In this document: piece by piece, positions 1 through 9,511 of the stretch
Layout: every line of letters starts with the position of its first letter
Numbering within the stretch: position 1 is the stretch's first letter
The notes under the pieces: generated by a model
Database searches by the model: none
Seen by the model: the letters and a program-made list of their open reading frames with translations, nothing else
Told to the model about the DNA's origin: nothing
Assembly: GCF_001698815.1 (NCBI RefSeq)
Contig: NZ_LGSI01000041.1
Location: 38,907 to 102,906 of the forward strand
DNA: 64,000 nucleotides
Origin: Pseudomonas syringae
GTDB lineage: Bacteria > Pseudomonadota > Gammaproteobacteria > Pseudomonadales > Pseudomonadaceae
Reading direction: 5' to 3'
Program-made: the position numbers and the translations under genes

Positions 1-809
1 CCGGCACTTTTCACATCCTTGAGCCCATCATCGAGCAAGCCACTGAAAGATTTGTCGCTGCTTTCCGTGCTGGCTTCATCAGTGGGCAGTTGATCGGCCA
101 GGGCCGTCAGGTTATTGGCGATGTTCTGGGCTGAGTCGGCAGAGTCGTTGCCGCTGGACTTGCCAGTCTTGTCAGAATGGTTGCTGCCATTAGCTTGCTG
201 GGCCGCTTGAGCCTTGGCGCTGGCATTCTCCAAGGCAAACTGCAGGGCGGGCAAGCCTGCCAATGGGTCCGCCTCAGGATCGAACGATGCGTCACTCGCT
301 AAATCAGCGCTGGATGCGACCGCTGCCGAAGGGGTTGCAGCTGAGGCAGCCACCATCGCAGCGGTGGCGGAAGAAACCGCTGCCGGATCAGCAACCAGCG
401 CGTCGTTCACCGGCACGACAACAGGCTGGACCATGGCCTGCAACGCCGGGTCCAGTGCTACGTCATGGGCAGGTGTTTCTACCGGCAATGCGGCGACTGC
501 ATCGTCGGCAGGCAAGGTATTGCCGCTATCGGCAACCGTCGTCTGATCCCCGGCAGCATCGTCTTTGGCTGCCGGGTCTTTCGCGGCAACGTCCTTGTCC
601 TTGGCAGGGACAGTCTTGTCCCGCGCGGGCTTGACCGGCACGTCATTGTTGGCGGCGGATTTAGCGTGCGCCTGGTTGGCATAGACGTCGGAGAAGCTCG
701 AACTGTCGTCCTTGCCGTTGTCAGCCGCCTTGGCCACGCTATTGGCAGCGTTGGTCTTGGACGCCGCCATTGAGGTGGTCTGAAGGAGTGGATTAGAGGC
801 AAGGGGCAT
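1..809 (-). CDS. fliK: Flagellar hook-length control protein FliK, N-terminal part (runs off the window)
   Basis: The minus-strand frame is open from ATG at 809 to the window edge, giving the first 269 residues (start MPLASNPLLQTTSMAASKTN). The protein is rich in Ala, Asp, Lys, Ser and Thr and of low complexity, as expected for the N-terminal ruler part of FliK, an exported molecular ruler that stops hook growth and switches export to filament substrates. The conserved C-terminal domain lies outside the window. A sigma54-type site at 859-873 sits the right distance upstream. The assignment rests on composition, promoter and the flagellar neighbourhood, since the diagnostic domain is not visible. 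Confidence 0.75.
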   Translation of the reverse strand, partial: MPLASNPLLQTTSMAASKTNAANSVAKAADNGKDDSSSFSDVYANQAHAKSAANNDVPVKPARDKTVPAKDKDVAAKDPAAKDDAAGDQTTVADSGNTLPADDAVAALPVETPAHDVALDPALQAMVQPVVVPVNDALVADPAAVSSATAAMVAASAATPSAAVASSADLASDASFDPEADPLAGLPALQFALENASAKAQAAQQANGSNHSDKTGKSSGNDSADSAQNIANNLTALADQLPTDEASTESSDKSFSGLLDDGLKDVKSA

Positions 810-858
810 GTCGGTCTCCGCATGAATCGCTGGTGGCGAGCGTATTACCAATGCCTGA

Positions 859-873
859 GCAATATACGGGCCA
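859..873 (-). promoter_or_regulatory. Sigma54 promoter for fliK
   Basis: The minus strand reads TGGCCCGTATATTGC: GG, ten bases, GC, followed by T. This fits the -24/-12 consensus TGGCAC-N5-TTGC with one mismatch in the -24 element. The predicted start is near 847, giving a leader of about 38 nt before the fliK ATG. FleQ/FleR-dependent sigma54 promoters are known for class II/III flagellar genes in Pseudomonas. Confidence 0.65.
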
Positions 874-875
874 GT

Positions 876-1256
876 TTACGGCAGGACACCATGCAACTGA
901 CGCTCGACGTCGATCAGCCGCCGTACGGTCACATATTCAAGATCGATACTGGCGAGCAAGTCTTCGAGGCCTGAAACCTCTTCGCGACGGCTGCGCTCTT
1001 CAAGCTCGCGACACAGGTCCGCCAGACGCAGCGCCCCCATGTTGCCGCTGCTGCCCTTGAAACTGTGGGCCATCAGGCTCAATTCCTGGAGGTCGAAGGC
1101 GCCACTGCCTCCAGCGTAACCCTGCAGCATCTGCTGTAACCGGGTGATGCGATGTTCCGAGTCATCCAGGAACACGTCGAGCAATGTTGGATATTCATCC
1201 TCCATAATTTCCTGCAACGTACCCAATACGCTGTAATCCAAATGAATAGCCGACAC
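876..1256 (-). CDS. hptB: Histidine phosphotransfer protein HptB
   Basis: 126-residue stand-alone Hpt domain. The motif AHSFKGSSGNMGA (about residues 63-75) carries the phospho-accepting His in the HxxKGSS pattern of Hpt four-helix bundles. In Pseudomonas, HptB receives phosphate from hybrid kinases such as PA1611, ErcS' and SagS and passes it to the HsbR receiver, linking the Gac/Rsm pathway to swarming and biofilm choice. hsbR and hsbA lie directly upstream in the same orientation, which identifies the gene. It begins 76 nt after the hsbR stop. Confidence 0.88.
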   Translation of the reverse strand: MSAIHLDYSVLGTLQEIMEDEYPTLLDVFLDDSEHRITRLQQMLQGYAGGSGAFDLQELSLMAHSFKGSSGNMGALRLADLCRELEERSRREEVSGLEDLLASIDLEYVTVRRLIDVERQLHGVLP

Positions 1257-1332
1257 TTGTTCACTCCTTGATCAAGAACCTTGAATCTGCTGCCGTTCGA
1301 CGCACGCCGTTGAATGGCGAAAGACTCAGCGA

Positions 1333-3039
1333 TTATGCCATTCCCTCCCAGGAAAACTCCACGCTGGCAGTACGACCGTCCCGGGACCATGAGGCTTGCT
1401 CGGTCAACTGGCGTACCAGCCCGAGACCGCGACCGTACAACTCATTACCCACCAGGGGCAACGCCAGAATTGTATCGGCGTCGAATCCTTCGCCGCTGTC
1501 CTCGACTTGCAGGGTCAGCCGCCCTCCCCGCTCGGCCGGAACAACCCGCAAATGCACCCGAATGAACCCCTCTTCGAGCTGAACCAGGCGTTCGCCCCGC
1601 TCGCGATAATAGCGGGCAAAACCTGTTGCATCTCTTTTGAGCTTCGAGTCCAGACCCAGAACGCCGTGCTCAAGTGCATTGTTGTACAGCTCGGAAAGCA
1701 CGCTATACAACGCACCGCTCTGGCTGCGCAAACCATGCACCTCAAGCAGCAGTTGCAATAGATAAGGCAGCGGGTTGAAGCGCCGCAACGTCGATGCGCG
1801 AAATTCGAAGGTCGCCGACCAGTCCAGCGGACTCGATGCGCCACTGTCGGAATACGTGACGGTTTGCGGCCCCAGCGTTGCCTGATCAACCGTGGTGATC
1901 TCCACCATGCTGACGTCATCGCGCGCCTGCCCGCCGAAAGCGGTCAATGCCTGCTGGATCTCGCCAATCAGCAACTGCGGCTGGCGATTGGCGTCGAACA
2001 CTTCATGCAGACGCTGGGTGCCGAACAGACGGTCCTCGCTGTCGCTGGTATCGATAACACCGTCCGAGAGCAGGAAGATCCGGTCGCCGGTTGCGACCGG
2101 GTAGACCTCGGTCTGGTCATCGAAGTCACTGGCGTCCAGCACACCCAATGGCAGGTGCCGCGACACCAGCCGCGTTCGCTCACCGCTCTCGGTATGCAGC
2201 AAATAGCCGTCCGGCAGCCCGCCATTCCAGACTTCGACGTGGCGCTGTTGAAAGTTGATGCACAGCAGCGTTGCGCAGCAAAACATGTCCACCGGCAGGA
2301 TGCGTTTGAGCTTGGCATTCATTTCGCGCAGGGTTTCGGCAAGCCCGAAGCCCTTGGCGGTCATGCCGTAGAACACTTCGGCCAACGGCATCGCGCCCAC
2401 CGCAGCCGGCAGCCCGTGCCCGGTGAAATCCCCGAGCAACAGATGCATGTGCCCGGCGGGCGTGTAGGTGGCGAGCAACAAATCACCGTTGAATAACGCA
2501 TAAGGTGATTGCAGATAGCGAATATTGGGCGCATCCAGACAGCCGGAATGGGCGACCTGATCGAAGACTTCCTTGGCGACCCGCTGCTCGTTAAGCAGGT
2601 ACTCGTGATGGCGGGAAATGAGATCTCGCTGTTGCAGGACCGTTTCCTGCAACACTCTCAGACGATTCATGGCGTTGATCTTTGCCGTCAGAACCACTTG
2701 GTTATAGGGCTTGGCGATGAAATCGTCGCCGCCGGCATCCAGACAACGGGCCAGTGCCTCGCCCTCGGTCATCGAAGTCAGGAAGATGATAGGTACCAGC
2801 GACTCGCCGGCCATTTTCTTGATCCGCCGGGCCGCTTCGAAACCGTCCATGATCGGCATGACCGCATCCATCAATACCAGTTGCGGGCGCCCGGACTCGA
2901 AAAGCTCGACGGCCTCGGCTCCGTTGCTGGCGCAGAGGACCGTGTGGCCCTGGCGGCTGATGATGGTCGACAGCAGATAGCGATCCGTCGTGTTGTCGTC
3001 GGCGATCAGGATGCACAGGCTTTCTATTGAAGGCTGCAC
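1333..3039 (-). CDS. hsbR: HsbR: receiver-PP2C phosphatase-kinase switch protein
   Basis: 568 residues with three parts. An N-terminal receiver (about 8-125) shows LIADDN, the LMDAVMP phospho-Asp and a late LTS-x-KPYN-type region. A PP2C/SpoIIE phosphatase domain (about 160-370) shows GDFTGHGLPAA and FLLSDGVID metal-binding stretches. A C-terminal HATPase_c anti-sigma-type kinase domain (about 420-565) shows ELYNNALEHG and EDSGEGFD. In P. aeruginosa, HsbR phosphorylates or dephosphorylates the anti-anti-sigma factor HsbA depending on HptB phosphorelay, which in turn controls FlgM and the diguanylate cyclase HsbD. It stops 4 nt after hsbA ends and precedes hptB. Confidence 0.9.
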   Translation of the reverse strand: MQPSIESLCILIADDNTTDRYLLSTIISRQGHTVLCASNGAEAVELFESGRPQLVLMDAVMPIMDGFEAARRIKKMAGESLVPIIFLTSMTEGEALARCLDAGGDDFIAKPYNQVVLTAKINAMNRLRVLQETVLQQRDLISRHHEYLLNEQRVAKEVFDQVAHSGCLDAPNIRYLQSPYALFNGDLLLATYTPAGHMHLLLGDFTGHGLPAAVGAMPLAEVFYGMTAKGFGLAETLREMNAKLKRILPVDMFCCATLLCINFQQRHVEVWNGGLPDGYLLHTESGERTRLVSRHLPLGVLDASDFDDQTEVYPVATGDRIFLLSDGVIDTSDSEDRLFGTQRLHEVFDANRQPQLLIGEIQQALTAFGGQARDDVSMVEITTVDQATLGPQTVTYSDSGASSPLDWSATFEFRASTLRRFNPLPYLLQLLLEVHGLRSQSGALYSVLSELYNNALEHGVLGLDSKLKRDATGFARYYRERGERLVQLEEGFIRVHLRVVPAERGGRLTLQVEDSGEGFDADTILALPLVGNELYGRGLGLVRQLTEQASWSRDGRTASVEFSWEGMA

Positions 3040-3043
3040 AGGC

Positions 3044-3349
3044 TCAGCCTATCTTGAACAGTTTCGAGAAATTGGAGATCGTCAGGATCTTGATGACATC
3101 GGAGCTGCAATTCACCAGCTGTATCCGTGAATGCTCGCCGCCGGCATGATCGCGCAGCAGCAAGAGCATCCCCAACGCGGAACTGTCCAGGTAATTGGTG
3201 CCCTTCAGATCGACGACATAATTGCGCACGTTGGTCCGATTTTCGTAGGCGTTGCGAAAATCCTGATGAGACGCAAAATCGAACCGTCCGGTGATAAATA
3301 TGGTCAGTTGTTGCTGTTCGTCTTGAGAGAGCTCGGAGGTTACCGACAT
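3044..3349 (-). CDS. hsbA: Anti-anti-sigma factor HsbA (STAS domain)
   Basis: 101-residue single STAS domain. The conserved YLDSSALGMLLLLRD segment (about residues 54-68) includes the serine that HsbR phosphorylates in the family. HsbA binds the anti-sigma factor FlgM when unphosphorylated and the diguanylate cyclase HsbD when phosphorylated, so it couples surface signalling to flagellar late genes. FlgM is encoded in the same window (55166). It begins the hsbA-hsbR-hptB operon; I saw no clear sigma54 or sigma28 site in the 124 nt separating it from fliJ. Confidence 0.9.
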   Translation of the reverse strand: MSVTSELSQDEQQQLTIFITGRFDFASHQDFRNAYENRTNVRNYVVDLKGTNYLDSSALGMLLLLRDHAGGEHSRIQLVNCSSDVIKILTISNFSKLFKIG

Positions 3350-3473
3350 AGGGGAAATTCCTCAGTGGGGTCTTCGTAACGTAACGAAGGTGTAACACCG
3401 CCCGTCGACGACAGCAAACCGGATTTGAATCGCGACGGGTGAAATCATCACGCGATGCAGCCAGAAACGCAGC

Positions 3474-3923
3474 CTAGAACGGCTCGTGTCGCGGCAACCG
3501 CTGGGACAGTTCATCGAGTAGTTTTTGTTCACGCTTATCTTCAAGTTTGCGTGCCTCATCCACATAACGCTGGACTAGCTTGCGCAACCCCTCGACCCGC
3601 GCGTACGCCTGCTGCCAGGTGCCCCGCGCCTGATTCAGATTGTTCTGATGCCACTCCAGGCTCTTGCGTTGCTGACCCACTGCGGTTTCAAGTTGATTGA
3701 GAAAGCGTTGATAGTTCATCAGCCATTGCCCGGAGACGCCGGTGCCGCCTTTGTCGATCCACTGCTGCTGGTAGCTGAGACGGAAATTTTCCAACTCATC
3801 GAGCTTGCCTTCTGCCAGTCGAACCTGACCTTGAAAGTGCCCCAGTCGTTGCGCCGCCGCGCGCTCGGCGGATTCGGCCATATCCACCACGGGCGCCAGA
3901 CGCTCGGCACGACTCTTGGCCAT
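3474..3923 (-). CDS. fliJ: Flagellar export chaperone FliJ
   Basis: 149 residues, almost entirely helical and charged (heptad-rich from about 10 to 140), matching FliJ, the coiled-coil stalk that inserts into the FliI hexamer ring and contacts the FlhA gate. The start MAKSRAERLAPVVDMAE resembles the usual FliJ N-terminus. It follows fliI by 6 nt and is the last gene of the fliEFGHIJ operon. Sequence divergence is normal for this family, so context carries much of the call. Confidence 0.88.
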   Translation of the reverse strand: MAKSRAERLAPVVDMAESAERAAAQRLGHFQGQVRLAEGKLDELENFRLSYQQQWIDKGGTGVSGQWLMNYQRFLNQLETAVGQQRKSLEWHQNNLNQARGTWQQAYARVEGLRKLVQRYVDEARKLEDKREQKLLDELSQRLPRHEPF

Positions 3924-3929
3924 GACTTA

Positions 3930-5288
3930 TCAGCCGCCCGCTGCGGGATTGAAGACTGCCGCGAGCCGCGCGCTGCTCTCCTGCATGCTTTCATTGTCGT
4001 TCAGACCCTGACGCAGATAACGCACCAGCACCGGTTGCAGGGCAATGGCCATGTCGGTTTCCCGATCGCCGCCGGCCACATACGCACCCACGCTGATCAA
4101 ATCCCGGCTTTGTTGATACCGCGACCACAACTGCTTGAAATGCTGGGCCTGCCCCATGTGTTCAGGGGTGACCACCGAAGGCATGACCCGGCTGATCGAA
4201 GCCTCGATGTCGATGGCCGGGTAATGCCCCTCTTCGGCCAGACGTCGCGACAATACGATGTGCCCGTCAAGCACGCCCCGCGCCGAGTCGGCAATCGGGT
4301 CCTGCTGATCATCGCCTTCGGACAGCACCGTATAAAAAGCCGTGATCGAGCCGCCACCCGCTTCGGCATTACCGGCGCGCTCGACCAGCTTGGGCAACTT
4401 GGCGAACACCGATGGCGGATAGCCTTTGGTCGCTGGCGGCTCGCCAATCGCCAGGGCAATTTCCCGCTGGGCCTGGGCGAAACGGGTCAGGGAATCCATC
4501 AGCAACAGGACGTTCTTGCCCTTGTCGCGAAAATATTCGGCGATGCGCGTGCAATACATGGCCGCGCGCAAACGCATCAGCGGCGCGTCATCGGCTGGCG
4601 AAGCCACGACGACGGAACGCTTGAGGCCTTCCTCACCAAGACTGTGCTCGATGAATTCCTTGACCTCACGACCCCGCTCACCAATCAGGCCCACGACAAT
4701 GATGTCCGCCTCGGTAAAGCGCGTCATCATCCCAAGCAACACGCTCTTGCCGACGCCGGTACCGGCGAACAAGCCAAGACGCTGGCCGCGCCCGACTGTC
4801 AATAATCCGTTGATGCACCGAATACCCACGTCCAGCGGCTGGCTGATCGGGTTGCGCTTGAGCGGATTGATGGTCGGGCCGTCCATCGGCACCCAGTCTT
4901 CGGCTTTCATCCCGCCTTTGCCGTCCAGCGCCCGGCCCGCGCCATCGAGCACGCGCCCGAGCATGGCCATGCCCATCGGCAGGCGACCGGTATCGGCCAA
5001 TGGCACGACCCGCGCGCCAGGGGCGATACCGGCAACGCTGCCGACCGGCATCAGAAATACTTTGCCGCCGGAGAACCCCATGACTTCGGCTTCGACTTCT
5101 ACCGGAGAATGGCTGTCATCGTTGATCACCACGCAACGACTGCCCATGGCGGCCCGCAACCCTTCAGCTTCCAGGGTCAGGCCGACCATGCGCAGCAAAC
5201 GACCTTCCACAACGGGCTGGGCCGGCAGGTCGATGGCTTCGGCGTAGGTATCCAGACGCTTGCCGAAGCTGGTGCGATCAAGGCGCAT
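3930..5288 (-). CDS. fliI: Flagellum-specific export ATPase FliI
   Basis: From ATG at 5288 ([12 protein letters not shown]) the product is 452 residues, the usual FliI length. The open frame extends 25 codons further into fliH, but that extension does not look like FliI. Walker A is [13 protein letters not shown], Walker B is [18 protein letters not shown], and the [13 protein letters not shown] and [22 protein letters not shown] segments are typical of the F1-like secretion ATPases. It energises unfolding and entry of export substrates at the basal body with FliH and FliJ. Its start overlaps the fliH 3' end by 11 nt. Confidence 0.97.
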   Translation of the reverse strand: MRLDRTSFGKRLDTYAEAIDLPAQPVVEGRLLRMVGLTLEAEGLRAAMGSRCVVINDDSHSPVEVEAEVMGFSGGKVFLMPVGSVAGIAPGARVVPLADTGRLPMGMAMLGRVLDGAGRALDGKGGMKAEDWVPMDGPTINPLKRNPISQPLDVGIRCINGLLTVGRGQRLGLFAGTGVGKSVLLGMMTRFTEADIIVVGLIGERGREVKEFIEHSLGEEGLKRSVVVASPADDAPLMRLRAAMYCTRIAEYFRDKGKNVLLLMDSLTRFAQAQREIALAIGEPPATKGYPPSVFAKLPKLVERAGNAEAGGGSITAFYTVLSEGDDQQDPIADSARGVLDGHIVLSRRLAEEGHYPAIDIEASISRVMPSVVTPEHMGQAQHFKQLWSRYQQSRDLISVGAYVAGGDRETDMAIALQPVLVRYLRQGLNDNESMQESSARLAAVFNPAAGG

Positions 5289-6111
5289 CGGGCTTCTCGA
5301 TGTCGGAGCTCTCGGTGTCAGGACTGGCGATTTTAGAGGCCGCAGCGGCCTGCTCAAGATCAATGCTCACATCCGCCGCAGCCGGATGCAGAGCCTGCTC
5401 GTGCATCTGGTCGTACATCTTGGCCATTGCCAGGGAAATTCGTGTCTCGATGCTGGCATCGATCCGGCTGTGCTCGGTCTCGATCCGGCAACCACCCGCT
5501 TGCAAGCCGTCATCTTCCAGAATGCGCCAGGTTTCCTCGTGGCGCTCGCGCAGCGCCTTAACCTGGGCGAAGTCCTGCGGATTGATGAAGATCCGCACGT
5601 TTTGCGCGCCCATCGGCAATAGCTTCAGAGCATCGCGCAATACATTGCCGATCTGTCTGGAGTCGGTGGTCAGTTCACGCTGAATGACTTTGCGGGCAAT
5701 ATGCTCGACCAGCAGAACCACGCCCCTTTCGATTTGCGTGTCCTGATCGGCTATTGGATCGAGCAGGTTCGCCATCAACTGTTCGAGACCGGCAAGTTTG
5801 GCCGTCAGGGCGATTTCGGCTTCCTGGCGGACCTTGAGTTGCGTGCTGTGAAAGCCTTCTTTCTCGCCGGTAGCGAAGCCTTCGTTGTAGGCCTCCTGAC
5901 GAATGCTTTCCAGCTCTTCAAGGGTCAGCGGCTGGACTTCATCCAGCGGCACTTCTTCCATCTCAGCCGGTTCTTCTTCAACTGGCAAGACCTCAGGTTC
6001 GGGGTCGGGCTCTTGTTGCGGATCGAAACTTGGCAGGGAAAAGACGTCGTAACCGCCGACGTCTTTGGCGCGAATAAGCTCGCTGGCCGGTTCTTTGCTG
6101 GAGCTGGACAT
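5278..6111 (-). CDS. fliH: Flagellar assembly protein FliH
   Basis: 277 residues. The N-terminal part (about 15-75) is acidic and Pro/Glu-rich. A helical middle follows, with small-residue spaced repeats such as [15 protein letters not shown] resembling the AxxxG/GxxxG repeats of FliH. The C-terminal part is conserved and binds FliI. FliH tethers the ATPase to the C-ring and restrains its activity. The gene sits between fliG (10 nt gap) and fliI (overlap) in the standard order. After about residue 255 the tail is Ser/Asp-rich and variable. Confidence 0.93.
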   Translation of the reverse strand: MSSSSKEPASELIRAKDVGGYDVFSLPSFDPQQEPDPEPEVLPVEEEPAEMEEVPLDEVQPLTLEELESIRQEAYNEGFATGEKEGFHSTQLKVRQEAEIALTAKLAGLEQLMANLLDPIADQDTQIERGVVLLVEHIARKVIQRELTTDSRQIGNVLRDALKLLPMGAQNVRIFINPQDFAQVKALRERHEETWRILEDDGLQAGGCRIETEHSRIDASIETRISLAMAKMYDQMHEQALHPAAADVSIDLEQAAAASKIASPDTESSDIEKPDAP

Positions 6112-6121
6112 TGAAAAGACC

Positions 6122-7138
6122 TTAAATCATTTCCTCGCCACCTTTGCCGCCGAGCACAATCTCCCCGGCCTCGGCCATACGGCGCGCAATGGTGAGGATT
6201 TCTTTTTGTGCGGTTTCCACGTCGCTGACGCGAACCGGCCCTTTGGCTTCCAGATCGTCGCGCAACAGTTCGGCAGCGCGTTTGGACATGTTCTTGAAAA
6301 TCTTTTCCTTGATTGCCTCGTCCGAGCCTTTGAGGGCCAGCACCAATACATCCGAAGAGACTTCGCGCAGCAGCGCCTGGATGCCACGGTCGTCCACGTC
6401 CGCCAGGTTGTTGAAGACGAACATGAGGTCTTCGATCTGCACCGAGAGGTCTTCGTCGACTTCGCGGATCGAATCCATGAGCGTGCCTTCCATGGAGCTG
6501 TCGAGGAAGTTCATGATGTCCGCAGCACGCTTGATGCCGCCCAGCGTGGTACGTGAAGTATTGGCATTGCCGGAGAACTGCTTCTCCAGAATCTGGTTCA
6601 ATTCTTTCAGCGCTGCCGGCTGCACGGTGTTCAGCGAAGACACGCGCAGGATGATGTCCAGGCGCACCTTGTGGTCGAAATGGCCGAGCACTTCGCCTGC
6701 CTGATCGGCGTCGAGGTAGGCCACTACAATGGCCTGAATCTGTGGGTGCTCGAAGCGGATCACGTCGGCAACCGCGCGCGGCTCCATCCACTTCAGGCTG
6801 TCCAGGCCGCTGGTATTGCCACCCAGCAGAATGCGGTCGATCAGGCCGTTGGCTTTGTCCTCGCCCAACGCCTGAGTCAGCATCTTACGGATATACCCGT
6901 CAGAACCGACCCCGAGGCTGGTCTGATCGCCGACGATCTCGACGAATTCGGTCATGACTTCTTCGACCTGCTCGCGATGCACATTGCGCATCTGCGCCAT
7001 GGCCACGCCCACGCGCTGGACCTCCTTGGGGCCCATGTGGCGCAGCACCTGCGCCGCATCGGTTTCACCCAGGGACAGCAGCAGGACTGCCGCTTTCTCG
7101 ACTTTGCTCAGCTTGGCTACGACGGCTCGATCACTCAT
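6122..7138 (-). CDS. fliG: Flagellar motor switch protein FliG
   Basis: 338 residues, normal FliG length. The N-terminal domain (VEKAAVLLLSLGETDAAQVLRHM) binds FliF. The middle and C-terminal armadillo-like parts end with the torque helix region around residues 270-310, containing charged residues in DRGIQALLREVSSDVLVLALKG and MSKRAAELLRDDLEAKGPV. FliG forms the rotor face that meets the stator and sets direction together with FliM/FliN. It overlaps the fliF 3' end by 8 nt, indicating coupled translation. Confidence 0.97.
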   Translation of the reverse strand: MSDRAVVAKLSKVEKAAVLLLSLGETDAAQVLRHMGPKEVQRVGVAMAQMRNVHREQVEEVMTEFVEIVGDQTSLGVGSDGYIRKMLTQALGEDKANGLIDRILLGGNTSGLDSLKWMEPRAVADVIRFEHPQIQAIVVAYLDADQAGEVLGHFDHKVRLDIILRVSSLNTVQPAALKELNQILEKQFSGNANTSRTTLGGIKRAADIMNFLDSSMEGTLMDSIREVDEDLSVQIEDLMFVFNNLADVDDRGIQALLREVSSDVLVLALKGSDEAIKEKIFKNMSKRAAELLRDDLEAKGPVRVSDVETAQKEILTIARRMAEAGEIVLGGKGGEEMI

Positions 7139-8918
7139 CAGTGTTAATCCACTCTTTCACGACCTGGGCCACTCGACCCGGATCTTCGGCCACCAGACTC
7201 TTGATTGCGTTCAGCTGTGCGTCATAACCCTCGGTCGGGCTAGGCAACAGAATGCTCTGCGGGCCGCCGAGGCTGACACGGTCGTTGGACAATTCGTCCC
7301 CACCGCCCATGCCACCCATACCGCCCATCTCGTCGTCGAAACCGGCCAGCTGCTTGCTCTTGCCGTTGGTGATGTTGTTGAGCACCGGGCGCAACACACC
7401 AAACACCAGCACCAGGATGAAAATCACGCCCATGGCTTGTTTGACGATGTCCCAGAACCAGGGCTGCGAGTAGAACGGGATATCCGGAATCGTTTCGCCG
7501 CGCTCGGCGGAAAACGGCACGTTGACCACGCTCACCGTGTCGCCACGGCTGGCGTCGAAACCGACTGCGTTCTGCACCAGACGGGTAAAGCGATTCAGAT
7601 CTTCTGCACTCCAGGGGTTGCGAGTGGTTTCGCCGTTGGCCGCATTGATCTTGACCTGATCATCGACGACGACCGCAACCGACAACCGGGTCAAACGACC
7701 TTGCTGCTGTTTGGTGTGGCTGATGGAGCGGTCAAGTTCGAAGTTCTTGGTCGACTGGATGCGTTTGTCAGCCGGATAAGGCGCCAAGGCAGGCTGACCG
7801 GTAGCCGGGTCCATGATTTGTTGGCCGTTGGCATCAAGCAGCGGTTGGCCCGGCGCAATCGCAGCGGCGGCACCTCCTGCGGCACCACCGGTGGTTTGCG
7901 GCGCGGTTGCCGGACCTGGAGGCTGATTGCTCAGCGCACCCGGCACACCCTGGGCGCCACTGCTGGTGGAGCGTTGTTCGTTGACCGACTGTTCGCTGCG
8001 CAAGGCAGGCTGATCCGGGTTGAAGCTTTCGGCAGTGGATTCCACCGCGCTGAAGTCCACGTTGGCGGAAACTTCAGCCTTGTAGCGATCATTGCCCAGG
8101 ATCGGTTGCAGAATGTTCTGCACCCGTTGGGTGAGCATGCCTTCCATGCGACGACTGTAGTCGAACTGCTTGCCGGCCATGGTCAATTCGGAATTTTCGG
8201 CCTGATCGGAAAGCAGATTGCCCTTCTGATCAACGACGGTGATCTGCGACTTGTTCAGCTCGGGAACGCTGGTTGCCACCAGATTGATGATCGCCACCAC
8301 CTGGCTCGGCTCAAGCGAACGACCGGCGTACAGCTCGACCAGAATCGAAGCGCTGGGCTTGCGGTCGTCACGCACGAAGACCGAGCTTTTCGGGATCGCC
8401 AGATGCACGCGGGCACCCTTGACGTTGTTGAGCGCAGAAATCGTGCGCGCCAGTTCGCCTTCCAGACCACGGCGATAGCGCGTGGCTTCCATGAACTGGC
8501 TGGTCCCCAGCCCTTGATCCTTATCGAGAATCTCGAAGCCGATGTTGGCGTCCTGCTGGACCACGCCTGCCGACGCAAGCTGAATGCGCGCCCGCTGTAC
8601 GTCATCGGCCTTGACCAACAGCGCACCGGAGTTAGGCTCCACGGTGTAGGCAATGTTGGCGGCCGTCAGGGTGTCCATGACCTGCTTGGCGTCCAGGCCG
8701 GCAAGACTGCCGTACAACGGACGGTAATCGGGCTGCTGCGACCAGAGCACCACGGCAAAGCCAATCGCCACGCTGGCAGCGAGACCGACCATAAGGCCGA
8801 CCTGACGCAGCATGGGCATCTCGGAAAGATTGTCCAGGAAAGCCAGACCGAACAAAGGCGACTTGCCCGCTGGGGCGCCTGCCTTGGCCGGAACGCTATC
8901 GGCGAGTGTTTCTGCCAT
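7131..8918 (-). CDS. fliF: MS-ring protein FliF
   Basis: 595 residues with two membrane spans: one near residues 37-60 (QVGLMVGLAASVAIGFAVVL) and one near 462-482 (VKQAMGVIFILVLVFGVL). Between them lie the ring-building motifs (YRRGLEGELARTISALNNVKGARVHLA region) and a long Gly/Ala/Pro-rich linker at about 310-370. The cytoplasmic C-terminus, which binds FliG, contains the Gly-Met-rich MGGMGGMGGG stretch. FliF forms the first assembled ring in the inner membrane. It starts 14 nt after fliE. Confidence 0.97.
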   Translation of the reverse strand: MAETLADSVPAKAGAPAGKSPLFGLAFLDNLSEMPMLRQVGLMVGLAASVAIGFAVVLWSQQPDYRPLYGSLAGLDAKQVMDTLTAANIAYTVEPNSGALLVKADDVQRARIQLASAGVVQQDANIGFEILDKDQGLGTSQFMEATRYRRGLEGELARTISALNNVKGARVHLAIPKSSVFVRDDRKPSASILVELYAGRSLEPSQVVAIINLVATSVPELNKSQITVVDQKGNLLSDQAENSELTMAGKQFDYSRRMEGMLTQRVQNILQPILGNDRYKAEVSANVDFSAVESTAESFNPDQPALRSEQSVNEQRSTSSGAQGVPGALSNQPPGPATAPQTTGGAAGGAAAAIAPGQPLLDANGQQIMDPATGQPALAPYPADKRIQSTKNFELDRSISHTKQQQGRLTRLSVAVVVDDQVKINAANGETTRNPWSAEDLNRFTRLVQNAVGFDASRGDTVSVVNVPFSAERGETIPDIPFYSQPWFWDIVKQAMGVIFILVLVFGVLRPVLNNITNGKSKQLAGFDDEMGGMGGMGGGDELSNDRVSLGGPQSILLPSPTEGYDAQLNAIKSLVAEDPGRVAQVVKEWINTDE

Positions 8919-8932
8919 GACTCAATATGTCC

Positions 8933-9259
8933 TTAAACCGGCATCTGCATGATGTCTTGATATGCCTGAACCAGTTTGTTACGAACCTGAGTCAACGCCT
9001 GAAAGGACACGGCGGCTTTCTGCGAGGAAATCATCACGTCGGTGAGGTCGACGCCGCTCTTGCCGATTTCGAACGCATTGGCCAATTGGCTGGACGCCTG
9101 CTGGGTGTCGGCAACCTTGTTGACGGCCTGACCAAGCATGTCGGCAAAGCTGCTGGAGCCGACTTCCGGCGTGGCCGCAGCCTTCGGGGCGGCCATGGCA
9201 TCCATTTGCATGGAGCGCATATCCAACATCAAGCGATTAAATTCAACACCTTGGCTCAT
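8933..9259 (-). CDS. fliE: Hook-basal body complex protein FliE
   Basis: 108 residues. The C-terminal segment with [31 protein letters not shown] matches the conserved FliE helix that links the MS ring to the proximal rod. It is the first gene of the fliE-F-G-H-I-J operon, preceded by a strong sigma54 site at 9322-9336. The start [18 protein letters not shown] has a purine-rich GAGAGATATTTCC upstream. Confidence 0.95.
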   Translation of the reverse strand: MSQGVEFNRLMLDMRSMQMDAMAAPKAAATPEVGSSSFADMLGQAVNKVADTQQASSQLANAFEIGKSGVDLTDVMISSQKAAVSFQALTQVRNKLVQAYQDIMQMPV

Positions 9260-9321
9260 GGAAATATCTCTCGTGAGGGCCGCAAATTTTTGACACTGAT
9301 TCAGCGGTCATGGATGTCAAA

Positions 9322-9336
9322 GCAACAAGGGTGCCA
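9322..9336 (-). promoter_or_regulatory. Sigma54 promoter for the fliE operon
   Basis: The minus strand reads TGGCACCCTTGTTGC followed by T, a full match to the -24/-12 consensus with GG-N10-GC spacing. Predicted start near 9310, about 50 nt before the fliE ATG. The 252-nt gap 9260-9511 holds this promoter; I see no other element in it. Confidence 0.85.
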
Positions 9337-9511
9337 GCTAGATAGCAGCCAATGGCCATTGATGCACTTCAAACAGAATAACGACCGGGCAGTCGTCCCT
9401 CGAAAAGCCGTGAGTCACGGTCTTGAATCCATCGCACGAGCAGGCCAAAAGCCCCGGCTACGCTGGACGGCAGAGCTGCGTACACAGTGAACGACTTTTG
9501 TAGCGCGAATG

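Noticed and set aside
3648..4805. 385-codon open frame on the plus strand opposite fliJ/fliI
   Set aside because: Antisense to conserved fliI, His/Gln/Arg-rich composition and no family features.
6954..8936. Very long open frame on the plus strand opposite fliF
   Set aside because: It mirrors fliF codon structure, has no recognisable domain and lies fully antisense to a certain gene; typical shadow in GC-rich DNA.
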